A stretch of DNA of 64,000 bases from contig NZ_ABJL02000008.1 of the NCBI RefSeq assembly GCF_000172175.1, positions 1,798,001 to 1,862,000 on the forward strand, read 5' to 3'. Shown here piece by piece: positions 36,806 through 45,302 of this stretch. The translations under genes and the position numbers were made by a program. Position 1 is the stretch's first letter. Each line of letters opens with the position of its first letter. The notes under the pieces were generated by a model. It had not been told where the DNA came from. It ran no database searches and saw nothing but the letters and a program-made list of their open reading frames with translations. The DNA comes from Bacteroides intestinalis DSM 17393 (GTDB lineage Bacteria; Bacteroidota; Bacteroidia; Bacteroidales; Bacteroidaceae).

Positions 36806-36833
36806 TTGAGTGAATAAACAGATTCGCTCGTAT
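36806..36833 (+). promoter_or_regulatory. Shared promoter motif (copy 8), upstream of the GH43-GH88 operon
   Basis: TTGAGTG at 36806 and TCGTAT at 36828, the usual offset. The start codon is 109 bases downstream of the second box, the longest distance of the eight copies. Confidence 0.55.
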
Positions 36834-36936
36834 TAATAGGCAAATAACACATTAAGGTTATTTTCAGTAGATAAAGGTAAGAGTTTGTTTAGGTAAAATC
36901 TTTGTTTTCAGGATATTTTTAAAGGTAAATAAAAAG

Positions 36937-38586
36937 ATGAAAAAGATATTTCTGCTTACTACATTGCTATGCACTGCCTGTTGGCAGGCGGAAGCCCAAT
37001 ATGTATCCAAAGCCTGGGTATCTGACCAGAAGGATGGCACATACATCAATCCGGTGCTGTATGCCGATTATTCCGATCCGGATGTCTGTGCGGTAGGAGA
37101 AGATTTTTATATGACGGCTTCCAGCTTCGGATGTGCTCCCGGTTTGCCCATTCTCCATTCCAAAGATCTGGTTAACTGGAAATATGCAGGCTATGCGCTG
37201 AAACAGATAGAACCCATCGAGTTCTTCAATGCTCCCCAGCATGGAAAAGGTGTTTGGGCACCATCCATCCGCCATCATAATGGAGAGTTTTATATCTATT
37301 GGGGAGATCCGGATCATGGCATCTTCATGGTAAAGACCAAAGACCCGGCCGGAGAATGGGAGAAACCGATATTGGTAAAAGCCGGTCGTGGCATGATAGA
37401 CCCTGCTCCATTATGGGATGAAGATGGAAAAGTATATCTGGTACACGCATGGGCAGGAAGTCGTGCCGCACTGAACAGTGTTATCACAATTTGTGAGATG
37501 AATGCAGAAGGAACAAAAGTGATCAGTGATCCGGTACTGGTCTTTGATGGTAATGATGGAATCAACCATACAATTGAAGGCCCCAAACTCTATAAGCGGA
37601 ATGGCTACTACTATATTTTTGCCCCGGCAGGCGGAGTAGCAACCGGATGGCAGTTAGTATTGCGTTCGCGGAATATATACGGTCCTTATGAAAAGAAGAT
37701 TGTCATGGCGCAAGGTTCTACCGACATCAATGGTCCCCACCAAGGCGCATGGGTTGACACGCAGACAGGGGAATCCTGGTTCGTTCACTTTCAGGATAAA
37801 GCCATGTATGGGCGTGTCGTTCACCTGAACCCGATGAAGTGGGTAAACGACTGGCCTGTAATTGGAAAAGATAAGGACGGCGATGGTTGTGGCGAACCAG
37901 TAACCCGTTATAAAAAGCCCAATATAGGCAAGAATTACCCGGTAGAAACACCTGCGGACAGTGACGAGTTCAATACCCGTCAATTGGGAATGCAGTGGGA
38001 ATGGCATGCCAATTATCAGGATACATTCGGATATACTTCTGACTTGGGATTCATCCGTATTTACGGACATATTCTCTCCGAGAACTTTGTAAATTTCTGG
38101 GAAGTACCGAACCTTTTATTGCAGAAATTCATGGCAGAAGAGTTCACAGCAACTACCAAACTAAAAGTTTCCGCCAAAATGGACGGACAGCAATCCGGAT
38201 TGATTGTAATGGGCTGGGACTATTGTTACCTCGGAGTAGAGAAAGAAGGTGATAAATTTATATTGAAACAAGTGACCTGCAAGGATGCAGAGCAAAAGAC
38301 ACCCGAAACAGTCAATCGCCTGGCAGAATTACCTGCCAGCAGAAAGTACGAAGCCGGTTTGTTTCCCAACTACGAAAGAGATATCTATCTACGGGTAAAA
38401 ATAGAGAAAGGCGGTATCTGCCACTTCTATTACAGCCTGGATGGTAAAAAATATAAAGCAATAGGTATACCTTTCACAGCCCGTCAGGGAAAATGGATAG
38501 GTGCCAAAGTAGGGCTATTCAGTACCACTCCTTATGGTAAGGAACGGGGATGGGTAGATGCCGACTGGTTTCACATAGATAAATAA
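36937..38586 (+). CDS. GH43 family enzyme (beta-xylosidase / alpha-L-arabinofuranosidase type) with C-terminal beta-sandwich
   Basis: The 549-residue protein has a signal peptide (1-20, ending AEAQ) and a five-bladed GH43 propeller (about 30-340). The three catalytic acids are visible: Asp47 in YSDPDV (base), Asp155 in DPAPLWDEDG (pKa modulator) and Glu214 in EGPKLYKRNG (acid). A C-terminal beta-sandwich (about 350-549; WEWHANYQDTFGYT, then YYSLDGKKYKAIG) matches the XynB-like extension seen in GH43 subfamilies such as GH43_12. It would release xylose or arabinose from side chains. It is 14 bp upstream of the GH88 gene and co-transcribed with it. Confidence 0.92.
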   Translation: MKKIFLLTTLLCTACWQAEAQYVSKAWVSDQKDGTYINPVLYADYSDPDVCAVGEDFYMTASSFGCAPGLPILHSKDLVNWKYAGYALKQIEPIEFFNAPQHGKGVWAPSIRHHNGEFYIYWGDPDHGIFMVKTKDPAGEWEKPILVKAGRGMIDPAPLWDEDGKVYLVHAWAGSRAALNSVITICEMNAEGTKVISDPVLVFDGNDGINHTIEGPKLYKRNGYYYIFAPAGGVATGWQLVLRSRNIYGPYEKKIVMAQGSTDINGPHQGAWVDTQTGESWFVHFQDKAMYGRVVHLNPMKWVNDWPVIGKDKDGDGCGEPVTRYKKPNIGKNYPVETPADSDEFNTRQLGMQWEWHANYQDTFGYTSDLGFIRIYGHILSENFVNFWEVPNLLLQKFMAEEFTATTKLKVSAKMDGQQSGLIVMGWDYCYLGVEKEGDKFILKQVTCKDAEQKTPETVNRLAELPASRKYEAGLFPNYERDIYLRVKIEKGGICHFYYSLDGKKYKAIGIPFTARQGKWIGAKVGLFSTTPYGKERGWVDADWFHIDK

Positions 38587-38599
38587 AAAGACTGATTAT

Positions 38600-39823
38600 A
38601 TGAAAACAAAAGAACTACTGTTCGGTGCATGCCTGTGCATGTTTACGGCTTGCAACATGCCCGAGAAAGGAATGGATGTGGATGTATATGAGGCGCTGGA
38701 TTACTGTGACGCCCAAGTACAACGCACTTTAACAGAATTAAAAGCTGCAGAAGGTACTATCGACTACTCGATGATGCCCCGTAACATCATGGACAGCCTC
38801 AACACTTGGCATTGCCGAAAAGCGACAAAGGATGAATGGTGCAGTGGTTTCTGGCCAGGAGTTTTATGGTATGATTACGAATATACCGGTAAAACAACCA
38901 TAAAGGAAGAAGCAGAGAAATTCACCGAACCGTTGAAGTTCCTGTCACAAATTCCGGCATACGACCATGATCTGGGTTTTCTGATCTTTTGCAGCTACGG
39001 CAATGGATATCGGTTGACGCATAATCCGGAATACAAACAAGTGATTCTAGATACAGCAGATTCACTGGCAACTTTGTTCAGACCTCGTGTAGGTACCATA
39101 CTTTCATGGCCACGTAATATAGAAATGTTCGGTGGACACAATACGATCATGGATAATATGATAAACTTGGAAATGCTTTTCTGGGCTGCCAAGAATGGAG
39201 GAAACCCATATCTGGCAGATATAGCCGTGTCGCATGCCGACAAGACTATGAAATATCAGTTCCGGCCCGACTACACTTCCTATCACGTCGCTGTTTATGA
39301 TACTTTGACGGGCGACTTCATAAAAGGAGTTACACATCAGGGATATGCCGACAACACTATGTGGGCACGTGGACAGGCATGGGCTATCTATGGTTATACG
39401 GTAGTTTATCGGGAAACGTTAGATCCCCGCTATCTGGATTTCGTACAGAAAGTAGCCGATGTATATCTGGAAAGACTGCCGGAAGACTATATACCTTACT
39501 GGGACTTTGATGACCCCAGTATTCCGAATGCGCCACGTGACGCCTCTGCTGCAAGTGTAACCGCATCCGCTTTACTGGAACTATCTACATACCTACCGGA
39601 TAAGAAAGGAGATGAATATAAGAATGCCGCCATAAGAATGTTAACAAGTTTGAGTTCAGACAAATATCAATGCGGCAAAAGCAAACCGGCATTCCTCCTC
39701 CACTCCACCGGACACTTACCGAACAATTCAGAAATAGATGCTGCCATCATTTATGCAGACTATTATTATATCGAAGCCCTGATTCGATTGAAGAACTTGA
39801 TTGAAGATAAAGCTGTCATATAG
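38600..39823 (+). CDS. GH88 unsaturated glucuronyl hydrolase (lipoprotein)
   Basis: The 407-residue protein has a lipoprotein signal (FTACN, Cys18). It shows GH88 motifs: GFWPGVLWYDYEYTG, DHDLGF (Asp122/Asp124) and HNTIMDNMINLEML, whose Asp185 matches the catalytic Asp of unsaturated glucuronyl hydrolases, then WARGQAWAIYGY and PRDASAASVTASALLELS. These enzymes remove the 4,5-unsaturated uronic acid left by polysaccharide lyases, so it fits as the partner of the lyase at 2920-5670. It is the second gene of the GH43 operon. Confidence 0.92.
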   Translation: MKTKELLFGACLCMFTACNMPEKGMDVDVYEALDYCDAQVQRTLTELKAAEGTIDYSMMPRNIMDSLNTWHCRKATKDEWCSGFWPGVLWYDYEYTGKTTIKEEAEKFTEPLKFLSQIPAYDHDLGFLIFCSYGNGYRLTHNPEYKQVILDTADSLATLFRPRVGTILSWPRNIEMFGGHNTIMDNMINLEMLFWAAKNGGNPYLADIAVSHADKTMKYQFRPDYTSYHVAVYDTLTGDFIKGVTHQGYADNTMWARGQAWAIYGYTVVYRETLDPRYLDFVQKVADVYLERLPEDYIPYWDFDDPSIPNAPRDASAASVTASALLELSTYLPDKKGDEYKNAAIRMLTSLSSDKYQCGKSKPAFLLHSTGHLPNNSEIDAAIIYADYYYIEALIRLKNLIEDKAVI

Positions 39824-39829
39824 GAACAA

Positions 39830-39867
39830 CGCTTTCCCCGCTTACTGCTTCGGTTTGAGGGGAAGCG
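39830..39867. terminator. Hairpin between convergent GH88 and kinase genes
   Basis: CGCTTTCCCC (39830-39839) pairs with GGGGAAGCG (39859-39867) with one bulged base. It overlaps the 3' end of the kinase gene and can stop transcription from either side. Confidence 0.4.
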
Positions 39868-42169
39868 TAAACCAAAATGTAGATCCTTCTCCCAATTTTG
39901 AATTTACTCCAATCTCTCCTCCCATATTCTGAATAATAAGTTGGCAAATAGGCAGCCCTAAACCAGTGCCTTGCTTGAAACTATCCAACTTGATGAAACG
40001 TTCGAATATAAGATGGAGCTTATCTTCCGGAATACCTGTCCCTGTATCGGTCACATAATAATAAATCTCTTTCTCACGAACTTCATATCCATAACGAATA
40101 CTCCCGGTTGAAGTGAATTTACAGGCATTGGTCAGGAAATTCAAAACCAGTTGCTGAAGTCTGTTTTTCTCTGAACAAACAACATAATAATCTGGCATTC
40201 CAGGCTCAAAAATCAGCTCAACACTACTCTGTAAACGTGACTCAACAACTCCTTTCAAAGTCATTAGTACTCCATTTAGTGCAAATTCCGAGTAATACAA
40301 ATCAAGAACTCCGGCTTCTATCTTAGACAAATCAAGAACATCATTGATAAGCTGCAACAAAATTCCGTTATTTTTCTCTATGATGCTGACATACTCTTTC
40401 TTTTCTTCTTCATCTTCAGTCATGGTCAATATGCTGGAAAAGCCAATAATAGCATTCAACGGAGTACGGATTTCATGGCTGATATTAGCAAGGAAGGCAG
40501 ATTTCAAACGGTTGGACTCTTCCGCACGTTCTTTGGCGGCAATGAGTTCACGTTCCGCCACTTTACGTTCTGTAATAAACAGCGATGAGCCCACCACGAT
40601 TAAAGGATTTCCTTTTTCATCATATTGTTCCACGAAAGCACGAGCCTCCATCCAGTCTTCCGAATCGTCTGGTTTACCCGGACGATGAACCCGATATTCT
40701 TCTTTAATTTTATCGACTTTATTGGCACGCACATCCTTAAAGACTTGCCGGATACGCTCCCTATCCTCCTCACTGACAAAGGTGAGGTAGTTGTTTACAT
40801 GGGTAGCATAAGTCATTTCTGAGACTTCCTTTTTGCCTTGTTCTATTGGCTTGTAAGAACTATACGTGATTTCATCCGTACGTATATCCCATTGCCAGGG
40901 AAGCAAATCAACGACTTCTAATGCCATTGCCATTTTAGAATGGGTGAAGCGCTGATTCTGTTCCACCAACTGAAGACGTTCCAGTATCTTATTCCTGCGA
41001 AGCTGAAAAAAGAGGATTACCAACAGTAAGACAATGCTGCCTACTACCAAGGCAGACTGATATTTTTCAAGGAAAGTAGGAGGAGCATTTAAATAAACTG
41101 TTCCCGGAGGACAATTTTTAGGAGATAAACCAAAATCCACCATATAAGGATAGTTAAAAAGAACAATGGGGTCCGGATTATAAGGTAGGATACTCCGTGC
41201 CTGTTTACCATCAGCTATTGCATTAATAGTTTTCACGATTTCCTCACAATACAGATTCATGTCATATACGCACCCACCAATAATAGTCCCATCTTCTTCA
41301 ATACTTGAAATGGAAGAAGATAACGCAAAGAACGGGCAAGGCAATGTGGAGTTAGCAATCACTTTATAAGAATTGGCCATCATAAGCATATTACCGGCAA
41401 ACATTCGTTTATGAAACCATGAAGCAAACAAAATACCGGTTTCCTCCGGAACTACCTGCCGCAATGTATCTAACAACTGGTCCGGACTCCAAGTACTAGC
41501 TGACAGGTATTTATAAGTAAGATCTGAATGCTCCATCTTGATCAATTCAGAAAATTGCTGATCATAATCGATATCGCGGTCAGTCTGGTCACCAATCAGC
41601 AACAGACTTTTCATCTTCGGAATCATACGGCGCATCAGTTGAACACTCTCGGGGATAAAAGCACGTGCATTCAGAAAAGTCATATTGTACTCGTCACGCA
41701 GATCATTCAGATAGATACGATCCTTTTGTGGAACAACCTGATTGTACATATAGGTGGAATCAGGTCCTATATAGCTACTCTCAGCACATACTATCAAAGG
41801 TATATCCCCCCAATGTTCACGCATTTCATCCCGCAATATCAGAGGAGCATTACCCAGCATCAACACAGCTTTAGGAGGATTGTTTCCATAAGTTGAAAAA
41901 AGATTATTTTTATATTGATTCAGTATTTCAGGAGTCTCTATCGTCAGAATATTCATATACTCTACATTCATGCTCACATCTTTCCGGTCATATTCCTTTT
42001 GCATGATATGCGAAATGATAGTCTGACTCCACGGAGCACCTGATACATAACTGCTGATAATCAGCAAATCCGTACCGGAACTTACCTTCTTGGCTTCAGC
42101 CGATACCGAAGAAGAGAAATATAATAAGAAAATACACAAAAGACACTTTATATGCAGAAGTATTCTCAT
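39842..42169 (-). CDS. Orphan sensor histidine kinase with periplasmic binding-protein-like sensor and PAS domain
   Basis: The 775-residue protein has a signal peptide (1-24), a periplasmic domain (about 30-360) resembling ABC-type sugar/solute-binding folds (LLIISSYVSGAPWSQ; KSLLLIGDQTDRDIDYDQQF), and one membrane helix (about 370-388). A PAS-like domain (about 405-535), HisKA with SHEIRTPLNAIIGFSS (His near 565) and HATPase_c with FLTNACKFT, DTGTGIP and GTGLGL boxes follow. All kinase boxes are intact. There is no receiver or regulator domain in the protein and no response regulator gene adjacent, so its partner must lie elsewhere. Its position beside the enzyme cluster suggests, but does not prove, a role in sensing glycan products. 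Confidence 0.92.
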   Translation of the reverse strand: MRILLHIKCLLCIFLLYFSSSVSAEAKKVSSGTDLLIISSYVSGAPWSQTIISHIMQKEYDRKDVSMNVEYMNILTIETPEILNQYKNNLFSTYGNNPPKAVLMLGNAPLILRDEMREHWGDIPLIVCAESSYIGPDSTYMYNQVVPQKDRIYLNDLRDEYNMTFLNARAFIPESVQLMRRMIPKMKSLLLIGDQTDRDIDYDQQFSELIKMEHSDLTYKYLSASTWSPDQLLDTLRQVVPEETGILFASWFHKRMFAGNMLMMANSYKVIANSTLPCPFFALSSSISSIEEDGTIIGGCVYDMNLYCEEIVKTINAIADGKQARSILPYNPDPIVLFNYPYMVDFGLSPKNCPPGTVYLNAPPTFLEKYQSALVVGSIVLLLVILFFQLRRNKILERLQLVEQNQRFTHSKMAMALEVVDLLPWQWDIRTDEITYSSYKPIEQGKKEVSEMTYATHVNNYLTFVSEEDRERIRQVFKDVRANKVDKIKEEYRVHRPGKPDDSEDWMEARAFVEQYDEKGNPLIVVGSSLFITERKVAERELIAAKERAEESNRLKSAFLANISHEIRTPLNAIIGFSSILTMTEDEEEKKEYVSIIEKNNGILLQLINDVLDLSKIEAGVLDLYYSEFALNGVLMTLKGVVESRLQSSVELIFEPGMPDYYVVCSEKNRLQQLVLNFLTNACKFTSTGSIRYGYEVREKEIYYYVTDTGTGIPEDKLHLIFERFIKLDSFKQGTGLGLPICQLIIQNMGGEIGVNSKLGEGSTFWFTLPLKPKQ

Positions 42170-42270
42170 GATTTCGCAATTAGTCTTTTAGATTAACAAG
42201 TCAAGAATCGCTTTTGTTCAAAAATGGCAATTTTTTCCTTAGGAAATCAAATTCATGTAAGAAAAACATT

Positions 42271-42278
42271 TATATTTG
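42271..42278 (+). promoter_or_regulatory. Predicted -7 element for the small lipoprotein gene
   Basis: TATATTTG matches TAnnTTTG exactly, 31 bp upstream of the ATG at 42309. Confidence 0.5.
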
Positions 42279-42308
42279 TATTCAATAATAATCACAAAAT
42301 TATATATT

Positions 42309-42602
42309 ATGAAAAGGTTAACCTATTTATTTGTTTGCTCACTTGCAATAGGAAGCATTGTCGCCTGTAAACAAGAATCTAAATTCCAAATTATCAATGG
42401 AATAGTATACGATGCTACTATGAATAATATTACTCTGATAACCGGCAAAGGAGACACTGTCAATATCAGTACAATGGATGCCAATAGAGATAAAGTATGC
42501 GGGGTACTATTGGAAGACAGTGTAGAAGTGGTTTGTATCAAAGAAAAGATGGAAGGAAAAGAAATCTTAAAAGCTGCTGAACTGACAATCATCAAAAAAT
42601 AA
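42309..42602 (+). CDS. Small lipoprotein, function unknown
   Basis: I choose the ATG at 42309 because MKRLTYLFVCSLAIGSIVAC then makes a clean lipoprotein signal (Cys20); the upstream in-frame ATG at 42276 overlaps the promoter. The mature 77 residues begin KQESKFQIINGIVYDAT and are beta-rich, with no family I recognise. It is a single-gene unit with its own promoter and a terminator shared with queF. Confidence 0.7.
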   Translation: MKRLTYLFVCSLAIGSIVACKQESKFQIINGIVYDATMNNITLITGKGDTVNISTMDANRDKVCGVLLEDSVEVVCIKEKMEGKEILKAAELTIIKK

Positions 42603-42613
42603 TTCAATAAACG

Positions 42614-42645
42614 GCAATGGGAGTGTTTCTTATCACCCCCATTGC
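42614..42645. terminator. Bidirectional terminator between the lipoprotein gene and queF
   Basis: GCAATGGGAGTG (42614-42625) pairs with CACCCCCATTGC (42634-42645) with one mismatch, followed by TGTTTTATT on the plus strand. It sits between convergent genes. Confidence 0.7.
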
Positions 42646-42649
42646 TGTT

Positions 42650-43105
42650 TTATTCTCTATTCATCAACCGATGTTCCGCCATGTGTTCATACTTCGTATC
42701 CGGACGCCCATAATTAGCATAAGGATAAATAGAAATACCACCGCGTGGGGTAAAAACACCTGTAACCTCAATATATTTAGGAGCCATTAGTCGAATCAAG
42801 TCTTTCATTATAATATTCACACAATCTTCGTGGAAAGCACCATGATTGCGAAAGCTGAAAAGGTAAAGCTTCAGACTCTTGCTTTCCACCATCTTAATAT
42901 CAGGAATATAGCTAATACGGATCTCCGCAAAATCCGGCTGCCCTGTTATGGGACACAAGCTGGTAAACTCCGGGCAATTGAAACGTACCCAGTAATCATT
43001 TCCCGGATGCTTATTTTCAAAAGCTTCCAATACTTCAGGTGCATAATCCTGTTTATATTCAGTCTTTCTTCCCAAAAGGGATAATTGGTCTTTCAATTCA
43101 CTCAT
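42650..43105 (-). CDS. queF: NADPH-dependent 7-cyano-7-deazaguanine (preQ0) reductase
   Basis: The 151-residue enzyme reduces the nitrile of preQ0 to preQ1 in queuosine biosynthesis. I start at MSELKDQLSL (43105) rather than the in-frame ATG at 43123, which overlaps the end of queC. The catalytic cysteine is Cys51 in TSLCPITGQPDFAE, with the conserved Asp58 nearby. The QueF NADPH motif ESKSLKLYLFSFRNH follows at about 74-88. Length matches the short unimodular QueF type. It is the last gene of the transporter-queC-queF operon. Confidence 0.95.
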   Translation of the reverse strand: MSELKDQLSLLGRKTEYKQDYAPEVLEAFENKHPGNDYWVRFNCPEFTSLCPITGQPDFAEIRISYIPDIKMVESKSLKLYLFSFRNHGAFHEDCVNIIMKDLIRLMAPKYIEVTGVFTPRGGISIYPYANYGRPDTKYEHMAEHRLMNRE

Positions 43106-43116
43106 AATATAAAGTT

Positions 43117-43773
43117 TTAGCATTTACGACTTAAATACTTCTCTAATCCTTCACGGCGTAACTTACATGCCGGACAATGCCCGCAGCCATCCCCCGGAAT
43201 ACCATTATAACAAGTCAGGGTCTTATTGCGTATCAAGTCAAGTACTCCCAATTCGTCTGCCAAAGCCCAGGTTTCAGCTTTATCGATCCACATCAGCGGA
43301 GTATGAATTACAAACTGTTCATCCATAGCCAGATTCAAGGTCACATTGAGCGATTTGATAAAGGCATCCCGGCAATCGGGATATCCACTAAAGTCTGTTT
43401 GTGACACTCCCGTCACAATATGATTGATGCCATGTTCACGAGCATACACGGCAGCAATACTTAAGAAGAATAAATTGCGCCCCGGTACAAACGTATTAGG
43501 AAAACTATCCGTCGGCTTTTCCTGATCCATTACCATGGTATTGTCCGTCAAAGAATTATGTCCCAACTTACCGATGAACGATACATCCATTACTTCAAAC
43601 TTCACATCGGCATCACGAGCTATTTCCCGTGCCAGTTCCACTTCCTTCTCATGTTTCTGTCCGTACAAAAAGCTCAGGGCAACCACTTCTCTGAATTTAC
43701 GTTTCGCCCAAAACAGACAAGTAGTAGAATCTTGTCCACCACTAAATACTACTAATGCAACTTCTCTATTCAC
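43117..43773 (-). CDS. queC: 7-cyano-7-deazaguanine synthase
   Basis: The 218-residue enzyme converts 7-carboxy-7-deazaguanine to preQ0 using ATP and ammonia. The PP-loop FSGGQDSTTCL is at residues 9-19. The zinc site is formed by Cys188, Cys197, Cys200 and Cys203 (CYNGIPGDGCGHCPACKLR). It begins 6 bp after the transporter gene ends and is followed 11 bp later by queF. queD and queE are not in the window. Intact. Confidence 0.96.
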   Translation of the reverse strand: MNREVALVVFSGGQDSTTCLFWAKRKFREVVALSFLYGQKHEKEVELAREIARDADVKFEVMDVSFIGKLGHNSLTDNTMVMDQEKPTDSFPNTFVPGRNLFFLSIAAVYAREHGINHIVTGVSQTDFSGYPDCRDAFIKSLNVTLNLAMDEQFVIHTPLMWIDKAETWALADELGVLDLIRNKTLTCYNGIPGDGCGHCPACKLRREGLEKYLSRKC

Positions 43774-43779
43774 GCTATT

Positions 43780-44460
43780 TTAAATATCTTTGATTTTCAA
43801 TATATTATAGGAAATATCCTCATCATACACATCGCTACCGTCTATCCGTTTAATAGCTACTACCACACGGATAGTGACCGGAAGAATCAATACTTCATAC
43901 AAGGATTTCAATACGATCTGAATACACATCATTACAAGCAATTCACGCCAAGCAATAATACCACCAAAAGCTACAGGGAAGAATATAATAGAATCTGCCG
44001 TCTCCCCTACTATTGTCGACCAAATAGCACGGGCAGAAAAATTTCGTCCACCACTTGTCACTTTCATACGGCTCATGACATAAGCGTTGAGAAATGAACC
44101 TACCAAAAATGCGGTCAGACTTGCTACAACAATACGCGGTGCCATCCCAAAAACAAAATTGAAATGGGCTTCTCCTTCCCAAAACGGTGCAGCCGGTAGT
44201 GCAACGGCTATCAAGCCAAGCATTACCACAAAGAAGTTCATGGCAAAACCACTCCAGATAATAAGACGTGCTTTACGGAAGCCCCACACCTCAGCAATGC
44301 AATCGTTTATAATATAAGAAATAGGGAAAACCAATAATCCGGCTGTAACGGTTATACCAAAAACCTGAATAACCTTGGTTTCAAGAAGATTAGCTGCAAT
44401 CAGGCAAACATTAAATAAAATACCCAGCAGCATAAAAGGTACAGATACTTTTTGCTTCAT
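43780..44460 (-). CDS. Queuosine precursor transporter, YhhQ/QPTR (Vut_1) family
   Basis: The 226-residue membrane protein has six or so hydrophobic segments and the family motifs FPISYIINDCIAEVWGFRKA and SRMKVTSGGRNFSARAIWST, ending in an IVGETADSIIFF type helix. YhhQ-family proteins import preQ0, preQ1 or queuine. It is the first gene of an operon with queC and queF, which supports that substrate range. Its leader contains a preQ1-I-like element whose A-rich tail runs into the ribosome-binding region. Confidence 0.9.
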   Translation of the reverse strand: MKQKVSVPFMLLGILFNVCLIAANLLETKVIQVFGITVTAGLLVFPISYIINDCIAEVWGFRKARLIIWSGFAMNFFVVMLGLIAVALPAAPFWEGEAHFNFVFGMAPRIVVASLTAFLVGSFLNAYVMSRMKVTSGGRNFSARAIWSTIVGETADSIIFFPVAFGGIIAWRELLVMMCIQIVLKSLYEVLILPVTIRVVVAIKRIDGSDVYDEDISYNILKIKDI

Positions 44461-44462
44461 AA

Positions 44463-44500
44463 ATCCTGTTTTTTACGTGGTGTCCTAGAATACACGACCG
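44463..44500 (-). ncRNA. Candidate preQ1-I-type riboswitch in the queuosine operon leader
   Basis: On the minus strand, CGUG (44496-44493) pairs with CACG (44479-44476) and encloses a loop containing UUCUAG-G-ACAC, followed by UAAAAAACAGG. This closely follows the preQ1-I aptamer plan: short P1, a UUCNAG...ACACC loop and an A-rich tail AAAAAAC that folds back. The tail-to-loop pairing (P2) has one A-A mismatch, so the match is imperfect. The tail abuts the start codon region, which would suit translational control. Confidence 0.5.
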
Positions 44501-44533
44501 CTATTCACGGCATCTTACATTTTAATCCGGGTG

Positions 44534-44541
44534 CAAAGATA
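44534..44541 (-). promoter_or_regulatory. Predicted -7 element of the queuosine operon
   Basis: The minus strand reads TATCTTTG, an exact TAnnTTTG match, giving a leader of about 67 bases that contains the riboswitch candidate. Confidence 0.55.
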
Positions 44542-44607
44542 CGATAAGTTTCTAAAACAGACAAACATTCCTTATTTCCGGAATAAATACATTCACTTTA
44601 ATATTCG

Positions 44608-44695
44608 AACCGTGCCAAGTCCGTGTTTGCTTCGTATCTATACAGACGGACCAGACACGGAGTTGGTACGGCTTGGTACGGACTTGGTATAGACC
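44608..44695 (+). repeat. Dispersed intergenic repeat (copy 2)
   Basis: This copy shares with 5757-5850 the order CAAGTCCGT, a middle TATCTATA, then GAGTTGGTACGG, ACTTGGTA or GCTTGGTA units and GACTTGGTAT. The left CCAAGTCCGT can pair with the right ACGGACTTGG. It lies in the 842-bp gap 44461-45302 between the divergent queuosine and susC units. The rest of that gap is A+T-rich and shows only promoters. Confidence 0.6.
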
Positions 44696-45098
44696 GGGTA
44701 CTATTAAGATGAAACAGTAACACCTCTAATAATTAAGCGAAAAGAATCACTGATCCGCTAACTCCTCCAATGAGTAGACATTATACTTTTTAACTAAAAG
44801 TAGAGAAAAGCATAGCCCATTCATCCCATCATTCATTTCAATTTGAAGGGCAAAAATAGTTAACGAACTTTAAAAATAAAACTAAAACAAAGAAATATAC
44901 GAACATAAAACAGCGCAACATCCAACATAACAACATGATTATAAATCATATAATATCAAAATAACACATTTTTCAAATATGCAAGCAAGTTGCATCTAAA
45001 TCAATATTTTATTCACGCAAATTTCTTAAGTAAATAAAACGACATATAACAGTTATTAATATAGTTCACCATTTATTTTAAGTAACGAAAATACGAAT

Positions 45099-45106
45099 TA
45101 TATTTG
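45099..45106 (+). promoter_or_regulatory. Predicted -7 element of the second susC operon
   Basis: TATATTTG matches TAnnTTTG exactly and would give a leader of about 190 bases before the susC ATG. Confidence 0.4.
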
Positions 45107-45302
45107 AAGTAGCAAGATCAGACAAGACATAAAATAACTTCTGATTCAGAATGCTGCAACTCCTTAATTTATAATATCAACCTAAGAAAAACAAATGCTT
45201 ATGAAAAAGGAAACAATGCACCCAGACATTCTATTGTCCATCTCATTTTCTATCTAGTTTATTTTATATTCCAATTTAGCTTTAAACAAAAATCATCAAA
45301 TC

